A stretch of DNA of 15,310 nt. It comes from Anaerolineales bacterium. Lineage in GTDB: Bacteria; Chloroflexota; Anaerolineae; Anaerolineales; UBA6663. Made by a program: the position numbers and the translations under genes. This document shows, in pieces, positions 1-6,741 of the stretch (within the stretch, counting starts at the first letter, position 1; the number at the start of each line of letters is the position of its first letter). The stretch is from positions 1-15,310 of the forward strand of contig JAEURM010000018.1 in the NCBI GenBank assembly GCA_016789245.1, written 5' to 3'. Under the pieces are notes generated by a model. That model had not been told where the DNA came from. It ran no database searches and saw nothing but the letters and a program-made list of their open reading frames with translations.

Positions 1-1
1 G

Positions 2-442
2 CGGGCGGCGGTGGCGGCCTGCATGGGTGTGGGCGCACACCTGCGCATGGTGGCGCGTCGCCGTGAGCAGGCCGAGGCGCTTCTTTCTCAATTCTCTGAT
101 TCCGCTCAAGCCTTTGATTGGACTTCCTCCGGCTTCCGCGCCGCTGTTGCCGATTGCGTTCTAATCATCAACTGCACGCCCATCGGCATGTCCCCTAATA
201 TTCAAGCCTCGCTGTGGCCGGCTGAGGTGCTACTGCCGCCCCAAGCTTTTGTGTATGATTTAATTTACAACCCAGCCGAAACACAATTCACGCGCACGGC
301 TAAAGCGGCTGGCCTGCGGGCCGCCACGGGTTTGGGCATGCTCATTGAGCAGGGTGCGCTAGGCTTTGAGTTGTGGACGGGTAAAACCGCGCCGCGCCAA
401 CTGATGCGCCAAGCCGCCGCAGAAAAACTACGTCAAACGTAA
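2..442 (+). CDS. aroE: Shikimate dehydrogenase, C-terminal half (5' end outside window)
   Basis: This is the NADP-binding C-terminal half of shikimate dehydrogenase, which reduces 3-dehydroshikimate to shikimate in the cytosolic chorismate pathway. The reading frame is already open at the left edge (codons from base 2), leaving 146 residues of a family that normally has about 270-290. Visible family landmarks are the strand-turn segment MVARRREQAEAL, where the NADP phosphate is usually bound, the INCTPIGM motif, the YDLIYNP segment, and the GLGMLIEQGALGFELWTG block whose Gln contacts shikimate. The catalytic Lys/Asp pair belongs to the missing N-terminal domain and cannot be checked. The stop codon at 440-442 lies inside the first arm of a 7-nt-period repeat, and aroC follows 61 nt later, so co-transcription is likely. 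Identity is very secure; only the start is unknown. Confidence 0.95.
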   Translation, partial: RAAVAACMGVGAHLRMVARRREQAEALLSQFSDSAQAFDWTSSGFRAAVADCVLIINCTPIGMSPNIQASLWPAEVLLPPQAFVYDLIYNPAETQFTRTAKAAGLRAATGLGMLIEQGALGFELWTGKTAPRQLMRQAAAEKLRQT

Positions 443-503
443 AACGTAAACCGTGCGGGCCGCTTCGCTTCACACGTTCATGTTTCACGCTTCACGTTTC
501 ACT
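431..503. repeat. Period-7 inverted tandem repeat between aroE and aroC
   Basis: Left arm 435-455 is three heptamers (AAACGTA, AAACGTA, AACCGTG). Right arm 477-504 is four heptamers on the complementary theme (TTCATGT, TTCACGC, TTCACGT, TTCACTA). The arms face each other and pair imperfectly, about 16 of 22 positions by eye. The left arm contains the aroE stop codon and the last right-arm unit runs into the A of the aroC ATG. No Shine-Dalgarno is visible. It could be a translational or mRNA-processing hairpin, or simply a repeat that expands in spacers. Confidence 0.75.
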
Positions 504-1703
504 ATGCCACTTCGTTTTCTCACTGCCGGAGAATCTCATGGCCCGGCCGTCATCACCATCCTTGAAGGTTTGCCCGCCGGTTTGCCGTTAGCCGCTGAAG
601 ATATCAACCCCGATTTAGCGCGGCGGCAAGGGCTGAACGCCAGCGGCAAGCCATATCCCGGCGCTAGCCCACGCATGAAGTTGGAACGCGATGCCGCGCA
701 AATTCTCAGCGGCGTAATGGCCGGCGTTACCATTGGCGCGCCCGTGGCCGTGCAAGTGCCTAACTTAGATCATGCCAAGTGGCAAGGCAAAGCTGTTGCG
801 CCCATGACCATTCCGCGCCCGGGCCATGCGGATTTGACCGGCGCGGTGAAATACGCGCACAGTGATTTGCGGATGAGTTTGGAACGGGCCTCCGCGCGGG
901 AAACCACGGCGCGTGTGGCGGCAGGCGCGGTGTGCCGCAAACTTCTGGCGCAGTTCGGCGTTCAAGTGGGCAGTTACGTTACACAAATTGGTTCCGTGCA
1001 AGCGGATGTGAACGCCATGCCCATTGAAGCGCGCATTGCCCGCGCACTAGAAAATGAAATGGCCTGCCCGGATGATGCCGCCAACGCCGCCATGCGCGCC
1101 GAAGTGGAAGGCATTATGCACGCCAAAGATACGTTGGGCGGCGTGTTTGAAGTGGTGGCGCTCGGCCTGCCGCCCGGCCTCGGCTCGCACGTGCATTGGG
1201 ATCGGCGCTTATCGGGCCGGTTGGCGCAGGCGCTGTTGAGCATTCATGCCATGAAGGGCGTGGAAATTGGCGAAGCCTTTGCCAACGCGGGCAAGCCAGG
1301 CACCGCCGTGCATGATGAAATTGTGCTGAAAGAAAATTCGGCGGGTGAACTTGTGCGGCCTACCAACCGCGCCGGTGGCTTAGAAGGCGGCATTACCACT
1401 GGCCAGCCGCTCGTGTTACGTGTGGCCATGAAGCCCATCGCCACCACGCTCACGCCCTTACATTCTGTAGATTTAGCCACTGGCCAAGCTAAGCCCATTG
1501 AATATGAACGTTCTGATTTTTGCCCAGTGCCGCGTGCCGGTGTGATTGGCGAAGCGATGGTGAGCTTTGTGCTGGCCGAAGCCTTGCTGGAAAAACTCGG
1601 CGGTGATTCACTCGCGGAAATGAAGCCACGCTTTGAAGCCCTCCGCCGCGCCCGCTTGGAAGATTTGCTAATGCGAAATGAGCCGGCGGTTTTCTGGCCC
1701 TGA
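504..1703 (+). CDS. aroC: Chorismate synthase
   Basis: Chorismate synthase catalyses the last step of the shikimate pathway, the trans-1,4-elimination of phosphate from 5-enolpyruvylshikimate-3-phosphate, using reduced FMN. The 399-residue product has the family signatures in order: RFLTAGESHGP at residues 4-14 with His12, the RPGHADLTGAVKY block with His108, ERASARETTARVAAGA near 128-142, AGGLEGGITTGQPL, and RSDFCPVPRAGVIGEAM near the C-terminus. I chose ATG 504 because the family begins just before (L)RFLTAGESHG. An in-frame GTG at 453 would add 17 residues encoded by the repeat and is rejected. There is no clear Shine-Dalgarno, and a period-7 hairpin abuts the ATG. It sits between aroE and aroKB on the same strand, consistent with an operon. 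Confidence 0.97.
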   Translation: MPLRFLTAGESHGPAVITILEGLPAGLPLAAEDINPDLARRQGLNASGKPYPGASPRMKLERDAAQILSGVMAGVTIGAPVAVQVPNLDHAKWQGKAVAPMTIPRPGHADLTGAVKYAHSDLRMSLERASARETTARVAAGAVCRKLLAQFGVQVGSYVTQIGSVQADVNAMPIEARIARALENEMACPDDAANAAMRAEVEGIMHAKDTLGGVFEVVALGLPPGLGSHVHWDRRLSGRLAQALLSIHAMKGVEIGEAFANAGKPGTAVHDEIVLKENSAGELVRPTNRAGGLEGGITTGQPLVLRVAMKPIATTLTPLHSVDLATGQAKPIEYERSDFCPVPRAGVIGEAMVSFVLAEALLEKLGGDSLAEMKPRFEALRRARLEDLLMRNEPAVFWP

Positions 1704-1760
1704 GAGAGAATTGGAGAATTAGGAGATTAGAGAATTCTCCGATCCTCCAATTCTCTCCTC
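1704..1760. repeat. Period-8 inverted tandem repeat between aroC and aroKB
   Basis: Four octamer units start at 1706, 1714, 1722 and 1730 (GAGAATTG, GAGAATTA, GGAGATTA, GAGAATT) and face complementary octamers from 1733 (AATTCTCC, GATCCTCC, AATTCTCT). The outer 13 bp (1704-1716 with 1745-1757) pair perfectly and the inner part pairs partly. The element starts one base after the aroC stop and ends 9-12 nt before the aroKB ATG. No U-run follows, so it does not look like a classical intrinsic terminator. Confidence 0.8.
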
Positions 1761-1769
1761 ACATCGTTT

Positions 1770-3320
1770 ATGAATATCATCCTCTATGGCCCTCCCGGCT
1801 CTGGCAAAACTACAGTGGGGCGCGCCCTTTCTATTTTGTTGGAACGAACGTTTATTGATGCGGACGTGCTGATTGAAGCCCGCGCTGGCCGCACTATTCC
1901 GGAAATTTTTGCAGAGCGGGGGGAGGCGGAGTTCCGGCGGATTGAGAGTGACGTGTGCACGGAATTGGGCGCGCGAGATAATTTGGTGATTGCGCCCGGC
2001 GGCGGTGCACTGCTGACTGAAGCCAACCGGCGGGCGCTAGAAAAAAACGGCGTGGTGTTTTGCCTGCGCGCACCTGCTGAAACTCTGCTCTACCGCCTGA
2101 GTGCCGCTGGCAACCGGCCCCTGCTGGCTGGCCAAAACCCTCAAGAAAAACTCAACGCCCTGCTAGCCGCGCGGCGCACGCTGTATGATTCATTTCCAGA
2201 GCAAATTTCCACTGCCAACCTCCAGCCCGCGCAAGTGGCCGAAGCAATTATCCAACGCCTAAAACCACACGCCATTTTGCTCCGCGCACCCGGCCTGCAA
2301 CATGATATTGCGCTGGGCTATGGCCTGCTGGCCCAACTGCCCGAAATCCTACGTGAGCGCGGCCTCACTGGCTCTACTTTGCTCGTCACAGACGAAAACA
2401 TTGCTAAAGAAATCTCAATTCCCAACCACCAATTCCCAATAACTATTCTGCCCGCTGGTGAGCAACACAAGAATTTGGCCACAGTGGAAAAGCTGTACGG
2501 CGAATTTTTGAAGCACGGGCTTGACCGTGGCTCAGTGGTGATTGCGCTGGGTGGCGGCGTGCTGGGGGATATGGTGGGTTTTGCGGCGGCCACCTTTATG
2601 CGCGGCGTGCGTTGGGTGAATGTGCCCACCACGTTACTTTCTATGGTGGATGCCAGTTTAGGCGGCAAGACGGGCGTGGATTTGCCACAAGGCAAAAATT
2701 TGGTGGGCGCGTTTCATCCGCCCGTGCTGGTGATTTCTGATCCGTTGGTATTGAACACATTGCCTACCGCTGAGCGCGTGGCCGGCATGGCCGAGGTGAT
2801 TAAGCACGCACTGATTGATGATGCCGAGCAATTTGCAGAACTAGAAACCGCCAGCGCCTTTGGCAGTGCCGCGCAATTGGCCCGCAACCTGAGTGTGAAA
2901 GTGCGCGTGGTGGAAGAAGACCCGTTTGAGAAGGGCCGCCGCGCCACGTTGAATTTAGGCCACACCATTGGCCACGGTGTGGAGGCGGCCAGCGGCTACC
3001 AACTGCGTCACGGTGAGGCTATTGCGATCGGCCTGCACGCCGAATTACTAATAACTAATCACCTAAATTGGACTCCCCCAGAATTTACTGAGCGCGTTTT
3101 AGCCGTTCTGCGCCGCTTTGGCTTGCCCACGCACTGCCCGGGCTTGGAGGCCGCTCACATTCGCCAGTTAATGAGCACGGATAAGAAAAAATCCGGCGGC
3201 CAACTAAAGTTTGCCCTGCCGCGCGGCGTGGGGGATGTAGCGTGGGGCGTGGCCGTGCCGGAGGATTTGATTATGGATGCGTTGCAGGTGGTGACGGAGC
3301 GCCGTAGCGGCCTGCCTTAA
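1770..3320 (+). CDS. aroKB: Bifunctional shikimate kinase / 3-dehydroquinate synthase (AroK-AroB fusion)
   Basis: Two shikimate-pathway enzymes are fused in 516 residues. Residues 1 to about 165 are shikimate kinase, with Walker A GPPGSGKT at 7-14, the shikimate-binding pair Asp30/Asp32, Arg56, the GGG turn at 77-79 and a lid region around NRPLL at 115-119. Residues from about 168 on are 3-dehydroquinate synthase, which converts DAHP to 3-dehydroquinate with NAD and a divalent metal. Seen are GGGVLGDMVGF at 261-271, PTTLLSMVDASLGGKTG at 286-302, and the likely zinc ligands Glu342 (AEVIK), His398 (NLGHTIGH) and His414 (RHGEA). Such fusions are known in some bacteria. ATG 1770 immediately precedes the kinase domain; no Shine-Dalgarno is visible, and a period-8 hairpin ends about 10 nt upstream. 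Residues 216-225 and 426-433 are encoded by AT-rich heptamer tracts like the spacer repeats and are probably surface insertions. Confidence 0.96.
   Translation: MNIILYGPPGSGKTTVGRALSILLERTFIDADVLIEARAGRTIPEIFAERGEAEFRRIESDVCTELGARDNLVIAPGGGALLTEANRRALEKNGVVFCLRAPAETLLYRLSAAGNRPLLAGQNPQEKLNALLAARRTLYDSFPEQISTANLQPAQVAEAIIQRLKPHAILLRAPGLQHDIALGYGLLAQLPEILRERGLTGSTLLVTDENIAKEISIPNHQFPITILPAGEQHKNLATVEKLYGEFLKHGLDRGSVVIALGGGVLGDMVGFAAATFMRGVRWVNVPTTLLSMVDASLGGKTGVDLPQGKNLVGAFHPPVLVISDPLVLNTLPTAERVAGMAEVIKHALIDDAEQFAELETASAFGSAAQLARNLSVKVRVVEEDPFEKGRRATLNLGHTIGHGVEAASGYQLRHGEAIAIGLHAELLITNHLNWTPPEFTERVLAVLRRFGLPTHCPGLEAAHIRQLMSTDKKKSGGQLKFALPRGVGDVAWGVAVPEDLIMDALQVVTERRSGLP
2416..2443 (+). repeat. 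In-frame period-7 tandem tract inside aroKB
   Basis: Four consecutive heptamers (CAATTCC, CAACCAC, CAATTCC, CAATAAC) lie inside the coding sequence and encode residues 216-225 of the fused enzyme. The reading frame stays open because the tract adds no stop. The complement resembles the octamer theme of the spacer just upstream of this gene. It sits in the variable segment before the PAGEQHK motif of the synthase domain. Confidence 0.6.
3047..3067 (+). repeat. Possible second in-frame period-7 tract in aroKB
   Basis: Three heptamers (ACTAATA, ACTAATC, ACCTAAA) in an AT-rich patch encode residues 426-433, just after the His414 metal-ligand segment. Three units are few and chance cannot be excluded; the local drop in GC against the flanks supports it. 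Confidence 0.35.
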
Positions 3321-3368
3321 CCTTTATTGCTTTTTGCAATCGCCACTACCGCGAATAGGAAGCGTAAG
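3321..3368. other. Short spacer between convergent aroKB and nnr
   Basis: The 48-nt spacer separates two converging genes. The only structure seen is a small perfect inverted repeat, ATTGC at 3326-3330 and GCAAT at 3336-3340, around a TTTTT loop. A 5-bp stem is too weak to call a terminator with confidence. Confidence 0.3.
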
Positions 3369-4970
3369 TCACACGGCCTTTTCATGTGTTGCCACTAACA
3401 CTTGTGGCAGTGCCTCCACTACATCACTTGCTAACACACTAGCGGTTTGGCCGTGGGTTTGCGCGGCCAACTCTCCGGCGCGGGCGTGCAGGTAGGCGGC
3501 GGTTGTGGCGGCAGAGTAGGGCGCTACGCCTTGCGCCAGCAGACCCACAATCATTCCGGCCAGCACATCACCCGTTCCGGCGCGGGCGAGAGCGGCGGTG
3601 GCAACCGGTAACACTGTAGCGCGGCCATCTGGCGCGGCGATGACGGTGAATGCGCCCTTGAGCACAACCACCTGCCCCCACAATTGCGCGTACTTTAACG
3701 CCGTGGCTACTCTATCCGTTTGCAGTTCAGCTTTATCCACGCCGGTGAGTGCGGCCATCTCGCCGGGATGTGGGGTGAGGATGCTGTGCGGCGGTAAATT
3801 CTGGTGCCAATTGGGGAGGGCGGCCAAAAGGCGCAGGGCGTCGGCATCCACCACCAGCGGGGGTAAAGATGTTGCCACCGGCTTACTTTCCGATACATGC
3901 CCACCGAAGCCCATCTTAGCCGTGTGCGTCCCTTTCAGTAATTTTTGTAAAAGCTCACTGGCTTCGCGGCCAGTGCCTAAACCCGGCCCAATCAGGCAGG
4001 CGGTGTAATTGGGCACGGCGGCCAACACTTCATCTCGCGCCAACCATGTAGCTTCTGGCAATTGCCCGGCCACAAAGGCGTGAATTTCATCTGGCACGGA
4101 GAGTGTGACGAGGCCAGCACCAATGCGGTACGCGCTCGCGCCCGCCAAATATGCCGCGCCGGTGTAATTGAACGAACCGGCAATGATTAGGGCTTTGCCG
4201 AAAGTGCCTTTGTGCGCATTGCGGGGGCGCGGCGGCAGGAGCGCCCGCACGGCTGATTCTTCGGCCAATTCCACTTGGTATTGAGCAAGCAATTCAGTGG
4301 GAATGCCAATATCTGCTATCAGCAGTTCACCCAACGCGTCTGCGCCGGGGAAGGCGAAGTGGCCACGCTTGGCCGCCGCAAACGTAACAGTTAAATCAGC
4401 GGGCAGAGTTGCCGCATCTAGTGCGCCCGTATCACAGTTCAAGCCGGATGGGCAATCTACGGCCACCGTAAACGGGCGCGGCGTGCGGGCGTTGAGAATC
4501 TGCGCGGCTTCTTTGAGCAACTCCGCGCCCGGCCCGCCCAGCGGCCAACGCGCACCCGTGCCAAACACCGCATCAATCACCACCGTGGCGCTGTTGAGTA
4601 AGTGGTTGAGCACGCGCCAGCGTTGGTCATTCGCCGCAGTATCCTGCGCCGCATCGGCCATAAACACACTTTTCTCACGCAGACGCTTGATTTTTATATC
4701 GGCTTCATCAAACGGCTGAGCGCCGTACACCGTGACGCGCGCGCCGGCGTTGGAAAGATAGTGGGCGGCCACCAAGCCATCACCGCCGTTGTTGCCTTTA
4801 CCACATAGCACGGCAATTTTGTGCGCATCCAAATCATCGCCCAGCCGCTCTAAAACCGCTTCTGCCACGGCGCGGCCCGCGTTCTCCATCAGTTGTGCAT
4901 AACTCACACCGGCGGCATCGGCGGCGCGTTCTAGGGCTTGCATTTCAGAGATGGTGAGAAGTTTGGGCAT
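3369..4970 (-). CDS. nnr: Bifunctional NAD(P)HX epimerase/dehydratase (Nnr)
   Basis: This cytosolic metabolite-repair enzyme epimerises hydrated NADH/NADPH (NnrE activity) and dehydrates the S form with ADP or ATP (NnrD activity). Of 533 residues, about 1-225 form the epimerase domain (LMENAGRAVAEAVL; GKGNNGGDGLVAAHYL at 57-72; VIDAVFGTG; VDCPSGLNCDTG) and about 240-533 the dehydratase domain (HKGTFGKALIIAGS; IGPGLGTG at 327-334; VVDADALRLL; ILTPHPGEMAALTG; VVLKG; AGTGDVLAGMIVGLLAQG). Met1 at 4970 matches the usual family start and lies about 46 nt downstream of a predicted promoter. An in-frame ATG at 5051 falls upstream of that promoter's start site and is rejected. Oddity: residues 347-370 look like a 24-residue insertion just before VVDADAL. 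The gene converges on aroKB and diverges from the epimerase gene. GAPDH, a known source of hydrated NADH, is encoded nearby, but a functional link is only suggestive. Confidence 0.95.
   Translation of the reverse strand: MPKLLTISEMQALERAADAAGVSYAQLMENAGRAVAEAVLERLGDDLDAHKIAVLCGKGNNGGDGLVAAHYLSNAGARVTVYGAQPFDEADIKIKRLREKSVFMADAAQDTAANDQRWRVLNHLLNSATVVIDAVFGTGARWPLGGPGAELLKEAAQILNARTPRPFTVAVDCPSGLNCDTGALDAATLPADLTVTFAAAKRGHFAFPGADALGELLIADIGIPTELLAQYQVELAEESAVRALLPPRPRNAHKGTFGKALIIAGSFNYTGAAYLAGASAYRIGAGLVTLSVPDEIHAFVAGQLPEATWLARDEVLAAVPNYTACLIGPGLGTGREASELLQKLLKGTHTAKMGFGGHVSESKPVATSLPPLVVDADALRLLAALPNWHQNLPPHSILTPHPGEMAALTGVDKAELQTDRVATALKYAQLWGQVVVLKGAFTVIAAPDGRATVLPVATAALARAGTGDVLAGMIVGLLAQGVAPYSAATTAAYLHARAGELAAQTHGQTASVLASDVVEALPQVLVATHEKAV
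3861..3932 (-). other. In-frame ~72-nt insertion-like segment within nnr
   Basis: The segment encodes residues 347-370 (core MGFGGHVSESKPVATSL) between the LLQKLL helix and the VVDADAL strand, where NnrD proteins normally have only a short turn. The DNA has GGG and CCC at its two ends, a 6-bp inverted pair (AAGATG at 3866-3871 and CATCTT at 3912-3917) and a loose internal direct repeat. It looks like a small protein-coding palindromic element or lineage-specific insert. This is inference from family layout, without an alignment. Confidence 0.4.
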
Positions 4971-5022
4971 AGATAATTGTTGCGCCAAATCACAAATGGC
5001 AGTTGATTTTTGGCTAGCCAGA

Positions 5023-5051
5023 ATTGTAGGCCAGACGGTTTTCTCTCGCAA
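5023..5051 (-). promoter_or_regulatory. Predicted sigma70-type promoter for nnr
   Basis: On the minus strand, TTGCGA (5051-5046) and TACAAT (5028-5023) are separated by exactly 17 nt; the -10 box matches five of six consensus bases. The start site would fall near 5016, giving a leader of about 46 nt before the ATG at 4970. A perfect 10-bp palindrome, TGGCTAGCCA at 5011-5020, covers the predicted start site and could be an operator, though palindromes of this size arise by chance. Confidence 0.55.
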
Positions 5052-5093
5052 AGCGTGCTTGGTGAACCAAACGGTTGGCGGTTTGGCACGCGT

Positions 5094-5108
5094 TATACTT
5101 GGCCTGTG
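5094..5108 (+). promoter_or_regulatory. Possible -10 box for a leaderless epimerase mRNA
   Basis: TATACT at 5094-5099 is followed six bases later by the GTG at 5106, so a transcript from this -10 box would begin at or near the start codon. No Shine-Dalgarno is present and no good -35 sits at 16-18 nt spacing, so the call rests on the -10 and the geometry. Confidence 0.35.
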
Positions 5109-6095
5109 GCTGAAAATACACCTGCGCTCACTTTGGTAACGGGTGCTTCTGGCTTTATTGGGCGCTGGCTCATTCAGCGTTTGCTGGCGGAGGGTGAGCG
5201 CGTGCGGGCGCTCGTTCTGCCGGATGAAAATGTGAGTGGCCTGTGGCCGGATGTGGTGGAAGTTGTGCGCGGCTCAATTACCGAGCGAGCGGATGTAGCC
5301 TTCGCCGTGCAAGGCGCAACCACTGTTTACCATTTAGCCGCTATGGTGGGTGATTGGGGCCAAGAGGCGCAGTATCAGCGCGTAACGGTGGGCGGCACGT
5401 GGAATGTTTTGCAAACCGTTGCGCCCCGCACGCGCGTGGTGTTAGCCTCCAGCATTGTGGTGTATGGCCATCTCATTGGCCAAGCGGTTTGTGATGAAGC
5501 GCAAAGCTTTGGCCGGCCACAGGGGATGTACAGCCGCGCCAAACAAGCGCAAGAGAAACTGGCGTGGCAGGTGGCCCAAGCCCGCAACTTGCCACTGAGC
5601 GTGGTGCGCCCGGCCAATGTATTTGGTGCCGGCTCACGCCCGTGGGTAGAAGCCTTGCTCAAGCAAATGCGGCTGGGCTTGCCCGCCCTCATTGGCGATG
5701 GTGAACGGGATGCGGGCTTGTGTTACGTAGAAAACTTAGTGGATTTACTGAAACTGGCCGCCACGCACCCAAACGCGGTAGGAAAAATTTACAACGGCTG
5801 TGATAACTTTGGCATCACGTGGAAACAATACGTTTCTGATTTGGCGCGGCTAGCGGGTTTGCCCAAGCCGCGTTCATTGCCCATAGGTGTAGCGCGGGCG
5901 GCGGCCACGGCGTGTGAAGCCGCGTGGCGCGTTTTGCGCTTGCCAGACCGGCCACCCGTTACCCATGAAGCCGTGAACCTTACCAGCGCCCATCATCGCA
6001 TTCCAAGTGACCGCGCCCGGCAGGAGTTGGGTTACAGGCCGCGTGTGAGTTATACGGAAGCGCTACAAACCTTGGCGGGAAACATTCATCAATAA
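5106..6095 (+). CDS. NAD-dependent epimerase/dehydratase (extended SDR family)
   Basis: The 329-residue product has the extended short-chain dehydrogenase layout. It shows an N-terminal Rossmann motif TLVTGASGFIG (dinucleotide-binding glycines within residues 13-19), a VYHLAA strand near 75-79, ASSIVVYG at 114-121, the catalytic YxxxK (Tyr142, Lys146 in MYSRAKQ), VRPANVFGAG at 168-176, and a C-terminal substrate-binding part. Relatives act on nucleotide sugars, sterol-like or dihydroflavonol-like substrates; nothing in the sequence fixes the substrate. The start is taken as GTG 5106, because the family begins a few residues before the TGASGFIG motif and a -10 box lies just upstream. The frame is open further back to an ATG at 5010, but those 32 residues look non-coding and overlap the nnr promoter. 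The next gene follows after 65 nt. Enzyme class is confident, substrate unknown. Confidence 0.85.
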   Translation: MAENTPALTLVTGASGFIGRWLIQRLLAEGERVRALVLPDENVSGLWPDVVEVVRGSITERADVAFAVQGATTVYHLAAMVGDWGQEAQYQRVTVGGTWNVLQTVAPRTRVVLASSIVVYGHLIGQAVCDEAQSFGRPQGMYSRAKQAQEKLAWQVAQARNLPLSVVRPANVFGAGSRPWVEALLKQMRLGLPALIGDGERDAGLCYVENLVDLLKLAATHPNAVGKIYNGCDNFGITWKQYVSDLARLAGLPKPRSLPIGVARAAATACEAAWRVLRLPDRPPVTHEAVNLTSAHHRIPSDRARQELGYRPRVSYTEALQTLAGNIHQ

Positions 6096-6100
6096 TTCTT

Positions 6101-6152
6101 CTCTCGCCAAGACCGCTAGAAAACTCAGCGGCCTTAGCGAGCTTGGCGCGAG
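6101..6152. repeat. Period-9-like nested inverted repeat before the CYTH gene
   Basis: CTCGCCAAG at 6103-6111 pairs with 6142-6152 (one 2-nt bulge), and inside it CCGCT at 6113-6117 pairs with AGCGG at 6127-6131. The right arm reads as nonamers (AGCGGCCTT, AGCGAGCTT, GGCGCGAG from 6127). The hairpin ends 8 nt before the CYTH start codon. It shares the design of the other spacer elements but is the most degenerate of them. Confidence 0.55.
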
Positions 6153-6160
6153 ATAAATTT

Positions 6161-6631
6161 ATGGCTACAGAAATTGAGCGCAAATTTTTAGTCACCAGCG
6201 AGGCTTGGCGGGCCGGCGCAGTAGGCGTGGCGTATCGGCAGGGCTATCTTTCAGCCGCGAAGGGGCGCACAGTGCGGGTGCGTGCCGCAGGAGATAAAGC
6301 GTACCTAACTGTGAAGGGCGCACGGGAGGGCATTAGCCGTGCGGAGTTTGAGTATGAAATTCCACTGGCGGATGCTACATACATGTTGGAAGCGCTGTGT
6401 ATTCAACCCTTAATTGAAAAAACGCGCTGGACGCTGAAGTTTGGTGGCCACATTTGGGAAGTGGATGAATTTGCTGGGGCTAATGCGCCGTTAGTGGTGG
6501 CTGAAGTGGAGTTGGAGAGCGAAGCCCAAGCCGTGCCGCTTCCGGGGTGGGTGGGTAAGGAAGTTTCCACTAATTATCACTACACCAACGCTTATCTCGC
6601 CCAAAATCCCTATTCTCTCTGGCCCAAGTAG
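6161..6631 (+). CDS. CYTH domain protein, triphosphate tunnel metalloenzyme
   Basis: The 156-residue protein begins with MATEIERKFLV, carrying the CYTH signature ExExK (Glu4, Glu6, Lys8), and continues with basic and acidic strands typical of the eight-stranded tunnel (TVRVRAAGDKAYLTVKG, FEYEIPL, KTRWTL, WEVDEFAG, VVAEVELE). Short bacterial members of this size are usually inorganic tripolyphosphatases or related triphosphate hydrolases needing Mg2+ or Mn2+. Class IV adenylate cyclase and thiamine triphosphatase are alternatives that cannot be separated by eye. ATG 6161 is chosen because EIERKF should lie at the extreme N-terminus; an upstream TTG at 6143 lies in the hairpin and is rejected. 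It is probably co-transcribed with the epimerase gene, and an intrinsic terminator follows. Confidence 0.9.
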   Translation: MATEIERKFLVTSEAWRAGAVGVAYRQGYLSAAKGRTVRVRAAGDKAYLTVKGAREGISRAEFEYEIPLADATYMLEALCIQPLIEKTRWTLKFGGHIWEVDEFAGANAPLVVAEVELESEAQAVPLPGWVGKEVSTNYHYTNAYLAQNPYSLWPK

Positions 6632-6668
6632 GCCAGATGTGATGGATGACAATTGGCACTTTTCAGCC

Positions 6669-6695
6669 AAAAAGGGGTGTGATACCTCCTTTTTT
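6669..6695 (+). terminator. Rho-independent terminator after the CYTH gene
   Basis: AAAAAGGGGT (6669-6678) pairs with ACCTCCTTTTT (6684-6694, one bulged T) around the loop GTGAT, and the descending arm runs into six T residues. It lies 37 nt after the CYTH stop and directly before the yvcK promoter, so it separates the two transcription units. Confidence 0.75.
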
Positions 6696-6696
6696 A

Positions 6697-6725
6697 TTGA
6701 CCCTGCCAAATGGCTCTGCTATCAT
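6697..6725 (+). promoter_or_regulatory. Predicted sigma70-type promoter for yvcK and downstream genes
   Basis: TTGACC (6697-6702) and TATCAT (6720-6725) are separated by 17 nt and match the consensus at five of six positions each. The start site would be near 6732, only about 10 nt before the yvcK ATG at 6742. The leader is too short for a normal Shine-Dalgarno, and none is seen. Confidence 0.65.
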
Positions 6726-6741
6726 GCGCTAGGCCGCTGGC

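Noticed and set aside
453..503. Longer aroC start at GTG 453
   Set aside because: The extra 17 residues come from the period-7 repeat, and the family begins at the MPLRFLTAGESHG site.
3598..4719. Plus-strand open frames of 136 and 140 codons (3598-4008, 4297-4719) across nnr
   Set aside because: They lie opposite well-conserved Nnr motifs and encode low-complexity Ala/Ser-rich peptides typical of antisense frames.
5011..5020. Perfect palindrome TGGCTAGCCA at the nnr start site
   Set aside because: A 10-bp palindrome is expected many times by chance in 15 kb; kept only as a note with the nnr promoter.
4971..5051. Longer nnr start at 5051 on the minus strand
   Set aside because: It lies upstream of the predicted transcription start near 5016, and family members begin near the KLLTISEMQ segment.
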